DNA from: Bufo bufo
Taxonomy: Eukaryota > Chordata > Amphibia > Anura > Bufonidae
Length of the DNA stretch: 64,000 bases
Reading direction: 5' to 3'
Assembly (NCBI RefSeq): GCF_905171765.1
Contig: NC_053390.1
Coordinates: 577,928,471-577,992,470, forward strand
Each line of letters starts with the position of its first letter. Position 1 is the first letter of the stretch. The notes under the pieces were generated by a model. That model was not told the origin of the DNA and made no database searches. It saw only the letters and a list, made by a program, of their open reading frames with translations. Made by a program: the position numbers and the translations under genes. Below are positions 46,084 to 56,983 of this stretch, piece by piece.

Positions 46084-47665
46084 CACTGCTCAAAAAAATA
46101 AAGGGAACACAAAAATAACACATCCTAGATCTGAGTTAATTAAATATTCTTCTGAAATACTTTGTTCTTTACATAGTTGAATGTGCTGACAACGAAATCA
46201 CACAAAAATTAAAAAATGGAAATCAAATTTTTCAACCCATGGAGGTCTGGATTTGGAGTCACACTCAAAATTAAAGTGGAAAAACACACTACAGGCTGAT
46301 CCAACTTTGATGTAATGTCCTTAAAACAAGTCAAAATGAGGCTCAGTAGTGTGTGTGGCCTCCACATGCCTGTATGACCTCCCTACAACGCCTGTGCATG
46401 CTCCTGATGAGGTGGCGGACGGTCTCCTGAGGTATCTCCTCCTAGACCTGGACTAAAGCATCTGCCAACTCCTGGACAGTCTGTGGTGCAACGTGATGTT
46501 GGTGGATAGAGCGAGACATGATGTCCCAGATGTGCTCAATTGGACTCAGGTCTGGGTAACGGGCGGGCCAGTCCATAGCATCAATGCCTTTGTCTTGCAG
46601 GAACTGCTGACACACTCCAGCCACATGAGGTCTAGCATTGTCTTGCATTAGGAGGAACCCAGGGCCAACCGCACCAGCATATGGTCTCACAAGGGGTCTG
46701 AGGATCTCATCTCGGTACCTAATGGCAGTCAGGCTACCTCTGGCGAGCACATGGAAGGCTGTGCGGCCCTCCAAAGAAATGCCACCCCACACCATTACTG
46801 ACCCAATGCCAAACCGGTCATGCTGGAGGATGTTGCAGGCAGCAGAATGTTCTCTACGGCGTCTCCAGACTCTGTCACGTCTGTCACATGTGCTCAGTGT
46901 GAACCTGCTTTCATCTGTGAAGAGCACAGGGCACCAGTGGCGAATTTGCCAATCTTGGTGTTCTCTGGCAAATGCCAAACGTCCTGCACGGTGTTGGGCT
47001 GTAAGCACAACCCCCACCTGTGGACGTTGGGCCCTCATATCACCCTCATGGAGTCTGTTTCTGACCGTTTGAGCAGACACATGCACATTTGTGGCCTGCT
47101 GGAGGTCATTTTGCAGGGCTCTGGCAGTGCTTCTCCTGTTCCTCCTTGCACAAAGGCGGAGGTAGCGGTCCTGCTGCTGGGTTGTTGCCCTCCTACGGCC
47201 TCCTCCACGTCTCCTGATGTACTGGCCTGTCTCCTGGTAGCGCCTCCATGCTCTGGACACTACTCTGACAGACACAGCAAACCTTCTTGCCACAGCTCGC
47301 ATTGATGTGCCATCCTGGATAAGCTGCACTACCTGAGCCACTTGTGTGGGTTGTAGACTCCGTCTCATGCTACCACTAGAGTGAAAGCACCGCCAGCATT
47401 CAAAAGTGACCAAAACATCAGCCAGGAAGCATAGGAACTGAGAAGTGGTCTGTGTTCACCACCTGCAGAACCACTCCTTTATTGGGGGTGTCTTGCTAAT
47501 TGCCTATAATTTCCACCTGTTGTCTATCCCATTTGCACAACAGCATGTGAAATTGATTGTCACTCAGTGTTGCTTCCTAAGTGGACAGTTTGATTTCACA
47601 GAAGTGTGATTGACTTGGAGTTACATTGTGTTGTTTAAGTGTTCCCTTTATTTTTTTGAGCAGTG
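46084..47665 (-). mobile_element. Nested Tc1 transposon (DD34E)
   Basis: TA at 46082-46083 and 47666-47667. The inverted ends are cactgctcaaaaaaataaag and ctttatttttttgagcagtg. It sits 36 bp beyond the stop codon of the DD37E transposase, within the outer element's non-coding end. It carries one transposase pseudogene. Confidence 0.93.
46343..47368 (-). pseudogene. Tc1 transposase DD34E with one nonsense codon
   Basis: The start is taken at ATG 47368 ([10 protein letters not shown]), since the 15 residues upstream are not family-like. Helix-turn-helix domains lie at about residues 5-105 ([20 protein letters not shown]). Catalytic blocks are [18 protein letters not shown] and [11 protein letters not shown], with 34 residues between the second Asp and Glu. 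A TAG at 46442-46444 cuts the protein after LADALVQV, removing the last 33 residues or so, which remain readable downstream (EEIPQETVRHL, ending CGGHTHY). The cut falls after the catalytic domain, so partial function is conceivable. Confidence 0.9.
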
Positions 47666-47701
47666 TACATTTCTGACATTCAAAAACAAAACAAAAACAA
47701 A

Positions 47702-48718
47702 TCAGTGACCAATATAGCCACCTTTCTTTGCAAGGACACTCAAAAGCCTGCCATCCATGGATTCTGTCAGTGTTTTGATCTGTTCACCATCAACATTGCG
47801 TGCAGCAGCAACCACAGCCTCCCAGACACTGTTCAGAGAGGTGTACTGTTTTCCCTCCTTGTAAATCTCACATTTGATGATGGACCACAGGTTCTCAATG
47901 GGGTTCAGATCAGGTGAACAAGGAGGCCATGTCATTAGATTTTCTTCTTTTATACCCTTTCTTGCCAGCCACGCTGTGGAGTACTTGGACGCGTGTGATG
48001 GAGCATTGTCCTGCATGAAAATCATGTTTTTCTTGAAGGATGCAGACTTCTTCCTGTACCACTGCTTTAAGAAGGTGTCTTCCAGAAACTGGCAGTAGGA
48101 CTGGGAGTTGAGCTTGACTCCATCCTCAACCCGAAAAGGCCCCACAAGCTCATCTTTGATGATACCAGCCCAAACCAGTACTCCACCTCCACCTTGCTGG
48201 CGTCTGAGTCGGACTGGAGCTCTCTGCCCTTTACCAATCCAGCCACGGGCCCATCTATCTGGCCCATCAAAACTCACTCTCATTTCATCAGTCCATAAAA
48301 CCTTAGAAAAATCAGTCTTGAGATATTTCTTGGCCCAGTCTTGACGTTTCAGCTTGTGTGTCTTGTTCAGTGGTGGTCGTCTTTCAGCCTTTCTTACCTT
48401 GGCCATGTCTCTGAGTATTGCACACCTTGTGCTTTTGGGCACTCCAGTGATGTTGCAGCTCTGAAATATGGCCAAACTGGTGGCAAGTGGCATCTTGGCA
48501 GCTGCACGCTTGACTTTTCTCAGTTCATGGGCAGTTATTTTGCGCCTTGGTTTTTCCACACGCTTCTTGCGACCCTGTTGACTATTTTGAATGAAACGCT
48601 TGATTGTTCGATGATCCCGCTTCAGAAGCTTTGCAATTTTAAGAGTGCTGCATCCCTCTGCAAGATATCTCACTATTTTTGACTTTTCTGAGCCTGTCAA
48701 GTCCTTCTTTTGACCCAT
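47702..48718 (-). CDS. Intact Tc1-family transposase, DD37E
   Basis: 338 residues from ATG 48718 (MGQKKDLTGSEKSKIV). Two N-terminal helix-turn-helix domains lie at about residues 8-110, with a basic linker (GRKKRVEKPRRK, residues 49-60) like a nuclear signal or GRPR hook. The DDE domain has D144 (LWTDE), D237 (MQDNAPSHAS) and E275 ([11 protein letters not shown]). Between D237 and E275 lie 37 residues, not the usual 34. It ends LAKKGGYIGH. No stop or frameshift; length is normal. DD37E is a recognised Tc1-related family (TRT). It cuts and pastes its element at TA. The downstream nested Tc1 leaves the gene intact. Confidence 0.92.
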   Translation of the reverse strand: MGQKKDLTGSEKSKIVRYLAEGCSTLKIAKLLKRDHRTIKRFIQNSQQGRKKRVEKPRRKITAHELRKVKRAAAKMPLATSLAIFQSCNITGVPKSTRCAILRDMAKVRKAERRPPLNKTHKLKRQDWAKKYLKTDFSKVLWTDEMRVSFDGPDRWARGWIGKGQRAPVRLRRQQGGGGVLVWAGIIKDELVGPFRVEDGVKLNSQSYCQFLEDTFLKQWYRKKSASFKKNMIFMQDNAPSHASKYSTAWLARKGIKEENLMTWPPCSPDLNPIENLWSIIKCEIYKEGKQYTSLNSVWEAVVAAARNVDGEQIKTLTESMDGRLLSVLAKKGGYIGH

Positions 48719-49284
48719 TTTGCCAAAGGAAAGGAAGTTGCCTAATAATTATGCACACCTGATATTGGGTGTTGATGTCTTTAGACCACACCCCTTCTCA
48801 TTTCAGAGATGCACATCACCTAATATGCTTAATTGGTAGTAGGCTTTCGAGCCTATACAGCTTGGAGTAAGACAACATGCATAAAGAGGATGATGTGGTC
48901 AAAATACTCATTTGCCTAATAATTCTGTACAGGGTGTACACTGTTATATGTCATCTCCCACATCACTGCTCAATTGTGTACATAAGGTGCCAGTGCATAC
49001 CGGTCATTGCTACCTTATATTTGTGCACCTAAGGTGCTAGTGCATACCGGCTCTTGTTACCCCATAGTGTCTCACACTGAATGCATAAGTGTGGACACAG
49101 TTGTTTTTGTTTCCAAGGAGTCCCCCTGTGTGCGGGATCCTGGAAAATTGTATTCACATTGAACCTCCATTATATTTTGAGGGATATATTTTATAATGTA
49201 AAAGAAGTAAAAGTTACGTCTTAAATACTCCAGATCACTATTCACTTCCCTTTCTTTCTTGATTCATGCGAGTGATCATATATA

Positions 49285-50748
49285 CAGTCCTGATCAAAAG
49301 TTTAAGACCACTTGAAAAATGGCAAAAAATCATATTTAGCATGGCTGGATCTTAACAAGGTTCCAAGTAGAGCTTCAACATGCAACAAGAAGAAATGTGA
49401 GTGAGACAAAACATTTTTTGAGCATTCAATTTATTGAAAACAACGAATAAACTGAAACAGGCTGTTTTTCAGCTGAACAAAAGTTTAGGAGCACAACTCA
49501 AAAAAAAAACTAAACCCCCCCAAAACAGAAATCCAACTTCCAAACATGAACTCAGTAATGAGTAACTCCGCCGTTATTTTTTATCACTTCAAAAATTCGT
49601 TTCGGCATGCTTGAATCAAGCGTTTCCATGAGGTGAGTGGGAACATTTCTCCAAGTGGTTAAGACGGCCGCACGAAGGCCACCTACTGTCTGGAACTGTT
49701 GTCGATTTTTGTAAACTTCCCTTGCCATCCATCCCCAAAGGTTCTCAATTGGATTTAGATCAGGGGAACACGCAGGATGGGCCAAAAGAGTGATGTTATT
49801 CTCCTGGAAGAAGTCCCTTGTCCTGCGGGCATTGTGTACTGTAGCGTTGTCCTGTTGAAAAACCCAGTCGTTACCACACAGACGAGGGCCCTCAGTCATG
49901 AGGAATGCTCTCTGCAACATCTGGACATAGCCAGCGGCTGTTTGACGCCCCTGCACTTCCTGAAGCTCCATTGTGCCACTGAAGGAAAAAGCACCCCAGA
50001 CCATTATGGCGCCCCCTCCACTGTGGCGCATAGAAAACATCTCAGGTGGGATCTGCTTGTAATGCCAGTAACGTTGGAAACCATCAGGACCATCAAGGTT
50101 AAATTTTTTCTCATCAGAGAATAAAACTTTCTTCCACCTTTGAATGTCCCAAGTACAAATGAGCAGTTCTGTGGTGTTCAAGGAGACGAGGTCTTTGAAG
50201 AAGTTTTTTGTTTTTGAAGCCCTTCAGTCTCAGATGCCGTCTGATGGTTATGGGGCTGCAGTCAGCACCAGTAAGGGCCTTAATTTGGGTCGAGGATCAT
50301 CCAGTCTCTTGACGGACAGCCAATTGGATCCTCCGGCTCAGTGCTGATGAAATTTTTTGGTGTCTTCCACTTGACTTTTTTGTTCCATAACCCTCAGGAT
50401 CATTTAAGAAATTCCAAATGACTGTCTTACTGCGTCCCACCTCAGCAGCGATGGCACCCTGCTTATGCAGTTCAACAACCCGACCACGTTCAAAAAGGGA
50501 GAGTTTTTCTTTGCCTTTGCCATGACAACATGTGACTACCTGACAGAGAATGACAATGAATCCACATCTTTGCACAGATTTGGCCTTTTAAAGGCATGTG
50601 GTCCTAAATTTTGGATTAGCTGAAAAATAGCCTGTTTGAGTTTAATCGTTATTTTCAATTAATTGAATTCTCAATTTTTTTTTGTCTCACTCTCATTTCT
50701 TCTTGTTGTATGTTGAAGCTCTACTTGGAACCTTGTTAAGATCCATGA
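49285..50748 (-). mobile_element. Tc1 transposon, right terminus lost
   Basis: The left end is cagtcctgatcaaaagttta after TA (49283-49284). Near the right, ccttgttaagatcca matches the inverse of the left inner repeat (atcttaacaaggttccaagt), but the last 70 bp or so, including the tip, is missing where the L1 duplicate begins. The right end was therefore lost by deletion. Confidence 0.82.
49552..50527 (-). pseudogene. Tc1 transposase DD34E, deleted and frameshifted
   Basis: The N-terminal part (to about 50297) reads GKEKLSLFERGRVVELHKQG with SKTVIWNFL and ends at a stop after RRIQLAVRQETG. The start codon is lost by a one-base change. The catalytic part (50181-49552) has [29 protein letters not shown] and [12 protein letters not shown], 34 residues between the second Asp and Glu, ending [13 protein letters not shown]. 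The two parts are in different frames. Confidence 0.82.
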
Positions 50749-50774
50749 TTTCTGATTTATGTTTGTAATTCCAG

Positions 50775-51712
50775 ACAAAATTAGGGAAGGTGGACTATAT
50801 GGAGCGAAGAGCTGTAGCCGGCACCCTCACTGGGAGGGTTTCAAACAGGTATAGGAATTTAAGGAGAATGGACATCTTGTTGGCTGCAATGTGACCAAGT
50901 AGTGATATCTGGAGCGATTTCCATTTAGTTTCCGATCTCATTATAGATTGTGTACGCCAAGTGTAGTTAAATCTGCTTTGGAGGAGGTTGAGTCTGTCAG
51001 GGGGATATTGATTGACAGTGCCTCGGACTTAGAGGCATTAAGCTTATAACCTGACATTGCACTATAATGGTCTAAGACTGCGTGGAGGTTGGGGAGAAAA
51101 GAAAAGGTTTTGTCAGAGTAAGCAACACATCATCGGCGAAGAGGGAAACAGAGAATGATTTATCCCTGACCTCTATGCCCCTAATGTCTGGGGTTTTACG
51201 TATAAGGGCCGCAAGGGGTTCGATGCTGAGAACATAAAAGAGGGGGGAGAGGTGGCATCCCTGTCTTGTCCTGTTGAAGATCGAGAGAGATGGGGAGTGG
51301 GCGTGGGGCAGCCTAACCACTGGGGGAGGAGTAGAGGCCCCTTAGGGCAGTCAAGAATGGACCCTTAAAGCCGAAGTGATGTAATGTTCGGAACATAAAG
51401 TTCTAATTCAGGTGATCAAATGCTTTTTCGGCATCTAAGCTAAGCAAAAGGGCCTCCACTCCCCCTCTGCAGGCCACATCCACCAGGTCAATGGCTCTTC
51501 TAGTGTTGTCCCCCGCCTGACGGAACCGGATAAAACCAGGTGATGAAGCCAAATATTCAGTCGGTTCGCCAGCAATTTAGTAAAGATTTTCAGATCTGAA
51601 TTCAGTAGACTAATAGGCCTGTAGCCTGTAGCTGCCGGGTCCTTGCCAGGTTTGGGGACAAGGGTCACATAAGAGCCCAGCATAGTGTCAGGGATTCTCC
51701 CCTTTGGTGTCT
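50775..51712 (-). pseudogene. L1 ORF2 reverse transcriptase region
   Basis: Minus-strand blocks: [63 protein letters not shown] and SLFADDVLLTL (FADD catalytic pair, near 51130), then MSGYKLNASKSE. Two or more frameshifts occur around 51320-51440 and 51100. Downstream the frame leads into the 39578 segment once PLE-B is removed. Confidence 0.82.
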
Positions 51713-52140
51713 CAGTTAGGGGTCAGTATCTGTGAGGTGTTGATTATATTGTGTTGCTTCTATGCTTTACGCACCTCATGTGGTGTACAATATGTGACAT
51801 CACGGATATGTTAATATGGTTTTGATGTACTCTAAATATGAACTTTGATATTATTTGCTATGGAGCTCAAATTGTTAGGTTATATTAATTTCTATTATCA
51901 GATGCTGACCATTAATATTGAATTTGCACTTTATTATTGTACACCCACCATCGGTCCTTTTGGTTTTAAATGTTTTTAAAATGTCTGTTTTGCCAATCAT
52001 GCTTTTGTGAAATTTCTAATAAAATTATGTAATTATGTGATTACTTTGTACTCGCATGCGTTTTGCTTATCGAGTGACCCATTCATCTTTCATTGGTTTT
52101 CTCATATGTGTCTAGGTGTGGGTCTTGGATATTTGTTTTG
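51713..52140. other. Foreign segment replacing the L1 endonuclease
   Basis: L1 ORF2 begins at 52181 but its sequence stops within about 15 codons, and RT resumes only at 51712. The 430 bp between is AT-rich and on the plus strand contains aataaaattatgtaattatg, a poly-A-signal-like end. It has no endonuclease coding sequence. Its origin is unknown to me; a deletion with a filler insertion fits. Confidence 0.6.
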
Positions 52141-52195
52141 GGCTTTATATAGGTCCTTTTACATTCAAGGACATTATCTTAGCCATGAGGGGGGA
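52141..52195 (-). pseudogene. L1 ORF2 start
   Basis: MAKIMSLNVKGP begins at 52181 on the minus strand, the classic start of the L1 endonuclease domain, then breaks off. Confidence 0.7.
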
Positions 52196-52679
52196 GAACG
52201 GTGGGGAGCATCTTTCATGGCTAAGGCAGTAGAGAGAGGAGTGTCTGGTATCGAGTGCCAGGATGCCCCCCCCCCCCACACTATTTCTCAGAACTCGACC
52301 ATTATGAGGGGTAGAGACATATAGTAGGCATAAAGAGAGAACATAAATAAAAATAACTATAGAAAACAAATTGAGACCTTTATGTCCATGGAGTTCGGAC
52401 AGGAAAAAGCAGTAACAACTAACAATGCAGCTAACCAATGGTAGCTGAGCCGAATATAATGAACTTGGTTGGGGAAATATAGCGGAAGCTTGTCAACCGT
52501 GATCTAAGACTAAAGAGTCTCCGCCCCAGAACTCCACAGATACAAAGGGACCTACAATGAACACCAGAATAAAACATAAACCTGTTCAGGGAGGGAAGAA
52601 GCGGAAATCTAATTAGAGAAGGACACAGGGAGAGAGCGAAAGGAAAGACTTAATTGCACTCCAGAAGAAAAACCTTCTA

Positions 52680-53910
52680 AGGGGAGGGTACAGTTCCCCT
52701 CTCCACTGCTGCTGGTTGAATCCGTTGTTTGCGGGGACCTACAGTGGTCCAAGTCGCCGGGATCGGAGGTAGAGTAGAAGGTACATCCCAGTCAGGCTGC
52801 TGTGGTGGAGTGAGAGCAAGACAGGCGCAGAAGTCAGGGAGGTCTTCCGGATTCTTGACGACTGCTGTGGTGCAGTTTTTGCATGCGGTGAGGCTGAAGG
52901 GGAAACCCCAGCAGTAAGAGATAGAGTGCTTGCGAAGTAAATGCAATAAGGGTTTCAAGGCTTGCGCTTCTGGAGGGTGATCCAGGAGAGATCCTGAAAT
53001 AAGGACACCTTAGCTCCCTGGTAGTCCACTTGTTGCATAGTACATGCTTTCGCCGTAATGTCCTCCTTAAGACCAAAGTCATTAATATAGCAAATGATGT
53101 AATGCAGAGGCCCCTCCAGCGATTTTTGTCTGAGTGCCCTATGTGCATGATCCGTCATGGTCTTCTTCCAGCTGGTGTACGCGGTGGCCCACATTTTGTA
53201 CATCCTTTCTCAGCACTGCCAGTTGCTCTTTAAAGGCGTCTTTTACTTCTGAAATTAGGGCCCGGAAGTCCTGTTTGGTGAGTAGTTCATGGATATGGGA
53301 CCACCAATTGGGGGGAGGTTCAGCGGAAGAGAGTGAATCATCGGAATCTGAAGAGGAGGACGATCCTCGCCTAGATGGGGAGTGGGACCGCCAAATCTGA
53401 GGTATGCCAATGTCCTCTGACGCAGTGAGGGCAGTTCTGGGTGAGAACTGATAGTCCTGGGGCTTGCTGGGTCTTCCAGATCTCTGAGGGAGAGGAGGGA
53501 GATTTCTGGCAGAGGAGGCAGCTATAACTGTGACTGAGTGGGTGCATTCCTGCTGCAGCCCTGTCATGTGGGGGGGATGCTCTCTATGTCTCATTCCCTT
53601 AATGTAAGGGTCTCCAATAGGGGTGGCTGGGGGCCCCCCAGTGAATAGGGGCAATCTTGTCAGGGTGCAGGAGGGGTTAACACTGGGGGGTCCTCCTGCA
53701 GCAGTCGTCAGATGTATGGTAGACTGACTGTGAGGCAGTTTCAGGCACCCATTGTGCATGCTGAAGGGCCTCAGGGGACAGATGAGATAAGGGATGCCCC
53801 GCTTACCCACGCTGTTTGAGGAGACAGGGCAGGAGGTGCCGCATCCTCCATCACCCGTGTAGCATGCGGCGCCACCATCTTGGAATCGGCGTGTTTGGCA
53901 CTCACTCTGG
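52680..53910 (-). pseudogene. L1 ORF1, frameshifted
   Basis: The start is near 53910 (MPTSRVSAKHADSKMVAPHA). After a frameshift near 53800 comes a Ser/Pro-rich region, then a coiled-coil stretch (DFRALISEVKDAFKEQLAVL, about 53210-53270). A further shift leads into the RNA-binding C-terminal block: HRALRQKSLEGPLHYIICYI, then KVSLFQDLSWITLQKR (about 53100-52970). This is the RNA chaperone of L1 particles. At least three breaks are present. Confidence 0.72.
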
Positions 53911-54287
53911 AGGTAGGCATTCAGGGTTTGGGACTGGGGTGCCCCAGCATTTTATGCCATCGCTCTGGGGGCCCTCCACACCTTTTTTTTGCCCATTGCA
54001 GGTTAGAATTTCTGCTGATTTAGCTAATAGGAGCCTGGGGTGGACGGAGGTCTGCACTCACACCGCTGGTCGCATCGCCTTCCGGACACGCCCCCCCCCT
54101 ATACTCCGCCTGACTATTGACTAAAACAGGAGCAGGAGGAGTATGGGATACCAAAGGATCCCTGGATTTTTTAAAGAAGGAAACACATTAGGAATCTTAA
54201 AATTCTCAGGGAGTTTAATTCTAAAGGCAACCCGATTGATTACCTGCAGAATAGGAAATGGTCCGATAAAACTGGGGATGAGCTTGA

Positions 54288-55003
54288 AGGGGTTCTCCAG
54301 GAATTAAAAAAAATGTAAATACTTAAATATTATTTTATAATAAATATATTCCCAAATACCTTTCATTAGTTATAATGGCTCGTTTTGTCTAGGAAGCAAT
54401 CATCAGGAGAAATAAAATGGCCACCATCCTATCAGTACACACAAAACCTGTCCTAATAACACAGCAGGAGTTACTTCACAACACTATGCTATAGTGCTGC
54501 CTCATCCTACTCTCTGCTCTGCTTGTCAGGAATCATGATCCTGAATAAAAGTGAATCTTTGTGGGAATGGAGATGATGAGGAGACATGAGAAGAGGGTAG
54601 GGGTAATGAGCAGCAGCACTTGTTTACAGTCTCCATTACTACAGCCCCACATTACCACAGTCTGTCCTGTCCGTCCTCTCTGTACTTCATGTCTCCTCAT
54701 GAACTAAATTCCCCAGAGATTCAGCTAAAGTTCTTATCATCTGTATTCAGGATCATACTCCCTGACAACTAGAGAGAAGTAGGTTGAGGAAGCTCTTCAC
54801 CTCACTGCTCTGAAGTAACTTGTCCCGCTGTGTGATTAGGACAGGTTTTGTGTGAACTATTGGGACAGCGGCCATTTTGTTTCCCCTGATGATTGCTCCC
54901 CAGACAAAACGAGCCATTATAAATAATGAAAGGTATTTGAGAATATATTTTTAATAAAGTAATATTTAAGTATTTTCATTTTCTTAATTCCCAGAGAACC
55001 CCT
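54288..55003. mobile_element. TTAA-flanked MITE in gypsy integrase (aggggttctcc ends)
   Basis: Left site ttga (54284-54287), right TTAA (55004-55007). Termini aggggttctccaggaatt and aattcccagagaacccct are inverted. Inner inverted similarity is extensive (ataatggctcgttttgtc / gacaaaacgagccattat). 716 bp, no protein. Its removal restores the gypsy frame (CFKLIPSF). Confidence 0.8.
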
Positions 55004-55211
55004 TTAAAGCAGTGCACTTTGAGCTTTAGATTTTTGGTGGATACCCACACCAAGTCTCCCACTTGCAAATCCTCCCCCTGAGACCAGTGTTTTTCGGCAG
55101 CAACCTTCTGCATGAAAACTGCCTTTTGGAGTAGCCGACGAATCCCCTCCCACACCCCCTTCAGTCTATTAGTGGTCTCAGAAACCCCCAGGATAGTCTC
55201 ACAACCCTTAA

Positions 55212-55919
55212 AGGGGTTGTCAGAGTTATGAAAAAAAAAATATAGCACTGTAAATATGATGGGCAGCAATATATAACTGAGCTAAGCAAGTTTTAGGTAA
55301 AAAAAATAAATTATATTTACTCATTTCCCTGGTTCTCTTCTGGCCCTTTGTTTACCTGCAATAATAACAATCTTTGCCCCTCCCCCTGCTCTGCAAAGGG
55401 AGTGAATAAGTCTGCCCTGAGTGACATGTCTGACTGCTGGGAGACTCAGCAGCATGTTGTATGTGTAGGACTACAGGTCCCAGCTGTACAATGACACTGC
55501 TGATACACACAGGATCTTCCCCCTACCTGTTGTGCAATGCTCTGCAGAACTCCTCAGTCTTGTCCTGTGCCCAGCATTTGTCTCTTCACTGCCTGCAGCT
55601 ACTCATTAAAGCCTTCAGCCCTGAGTCTGTGCTGCTGAAGGGGTTAAGAATCCAAGAAGAGAGCAATAAGCAGCAGGCCGGCAGTGCAGGGGGGCGTGGC
55701 CAGCACTGTGAGGTCTCCTGTACAGACTCATATCTGCTCTCTCATGCTTGTAAACGAAACATTATCAGAGCAGGGATAGAAGCTGACATCATACGTCATG
55801 TGACCCTCAGTGAAATCTGAGAAAGGAGCAATTACAGATGCAGTAATTGCATGGTAAAGATGTTACATTTGATTAGTTAGAAACATACAAAGAACAAAAA
55901 AATAACTTGGACAACCCCT
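55212..55919. mobile_element. TTAA-flanked MITE in gypsy integrase (aggggttgtc ends)
   Basis: TTAA at 55208-55211 and 55920-55923. Ends aggggttgtcagagttatg and taacttggacaacccct are inverted. 708 bp; the open frames inside are not recognisable. Same end type as 23778-24093. Confidence 0.8.
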
Positions 55920-56185
55920 TTAAGAAAATCCGGGGACCTGGGATGAAACCCCAAATTACAGAATAAGGGGGACGTACCCAGAGACTCATGATCATTAAGG
56001 GTAAACTCGGCCAACGGTAGATACATCCCCCATTCAAGTCAGTTGTCTGAACAGAAACACCGAAGATAAGTCTCCAACGACTGGTTGGTTATTTCCGTGA
56101 GACCGTTCGACTAAAGGATGATATGGCGATGAGACAGATAACTTCATCCCAATACGCCCACAAAAGGCTTTTCAAAACCTGGAAA

Positions 56186-56938
56186 TTAACTGTGTGCCTC
56201 TGTCGGACACAATTTTACAAGGAACCCCATGCAACCTGACAACATTATTGATAAACACAATGACCATATCCCAGGATGAAGGCAATCGAGGAAGAGGGAT
56301 GAAGTGACACCGGCGGGAAAACTGACCACAATAACCCAGATAATGGTCATGCCTTCAGAGACGGGGAGATCAGTAATGAAATCCATTGAGATGTGTGACC
56401 AGGGCCGATCCGGGATGGGGAGGGAAAGGAGCTTCCTAGTCTGAGTGGACCGAGGTACCTTACTCCTGGCACACACCTCACATGACCAGACAAATTCCTC
56501 AACATCCTGCCCCAAGGAAGGCCACCAAAACCCCCGCTTAAACAGATGTGTTGTCCCTTTTAACCCTAGATGACTGTCCAGCACGGAATCATGACATCTC
56601 TGAATAATACGGAGTCTCAGATTAACTGGCATAAACAACTTATCTTGTGGGGTGTCTGTAGGAGCCAGATGTTGCAACTTCATCACCTCCCAGAATATGG
56701 GGTGGACTAGCCTGTTCTTGCTGGACAGTGCACAGACTCCTGGATAGAGCATCTGCTCGAATGTTTTTAGACCCAGGAATAAATGAAATAGAAAATTTAA
56801 ATCGTGAAAAAAACAAGGCCCACCTAGCCTGCCTGGGGATAAGCCTTTTAGCATTTTCCAGGTAAAGTAAGTTCTTGTGGTCAGTAAGTACCACAAACGG
56901 ATGTCTGGCCCCCTCCAGGAAGTGTCTCCATTGCTCAA
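56186..56938 (-). pseudogene. Gypsy RNase H end and integrase zinc finger / first Asp
   Basis: In overlapping frames: [18 protein letters not shown] and [16 protein letters not shown] (RNase H end); then LRIIQRCHDSVLDSHLGLKG and CEVCARSK, which give the His-His-Cys-Cys zinc finger; then WSHISMDFITDLPVSEGMT with the first catalytic Asp of the integrase. Frameshifts at about 56650-56860 and after 56330 break it. Confidence 0.8.
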
Positions 56939-56983
56939 GGGCCCATTTAATGGCTAATATCTCCCTGTTACCAATATCGTAGT

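Larger units (their letters stand above)
45790..48936 (-). mobile_element. Tc1-family DD37E transposon, carrying a nested Tc1
   Basis: TA at 45788-45789 and 48937-48938. The ends share ...caaaattattaggcaa (left) and ttgcctaataattctg (right, inverted), with the outer 10 bp diverged. The PLE-B sequence reads through when it is removed (cattatgta then tacactg). About 1.56 kb without the nested 1.58-kb Tc1. It encodes one intact transposase on the minus strand. Confidence 0.9.
43670..49282 (+). repeat. PLE-B right terminal repeat, split by three insertions
   Basis: The inverse of 39579-41160, present as 43670-44077, 44941-45789 and 48937-49282. It is divided by the palindromic insertion and the DD37E Tc1; the next Tc1 starts at 49285 beside its end. 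It carries the plus-strand hammerhead motif. Confidence 0.85.
39564..50774. mobile_element. PLE-B: Penelope-like element with inverted terminal repeats, 15-bp TSD
   Basis: tgtttgtaattccag lies at 39564-39578 and 50760-50774. The body is a minus-strand PLE (about 43670 to 39579) whose 3' terminal repeat (39579-41160) is present again in inverted orientation from 43670 to 49282, itself split by later insertions. Inverted terminal repeats are a known PLE arrangement. It interrupts L1 ORF2 cleanly; the L1 frame resumes after the second duplicate. Confidence 0.87.
38239..54107 (-). mobile_element. L1 retrotransposon inserted in the gypsy chromodomain
   Basis: tatactcc occurs at 38239-38246 and 54100-54107, part of a longer imperfect duplication. 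The poly-A tail appears as a T-run (38250-38258) and the 5' end as cacgcccccccccc (about 54088-54099). Minus-strand order: 5' UTR with ORF1 (53910-52690), ORF2 start (52181), RT (51712-50775), then, beyond the PLE-B insertion, the C-terminal region (39578-38417). The endonuclease is missing. Both ORFs contain frameshifts. Confidence 0.85.
54100..56185 (-). pseudogene. Gypsy integrase C-terminal part, split by two MITEs
   Basis: Minus-strand pieces in order: around 56190-55925 the catalytic-core remainder (SDRGTQL, then SSPYHP) with frameshifts; 55207-55008 GIRRLLQKAVFMQKVAAEKH and LQVGDLVWVSTKNLKLK; and, after the MITE at 54288, PSFIGPFPILQVINRVAFRI with PENFKIPNVF, running into PPAPVLVNSQAEY at 54110, where the chromodomain is cut by the L1. 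The MITEs at 55212-55919 and 54288-55003 interrupt it at TTAA sites. Confidence 0.75.

Noticed and set aside
46638..47305. Plus-strand frames of 144 and 161 codons
   Set aside because: They are antisense shadows of the Tc1 transposase at 46343-47368.
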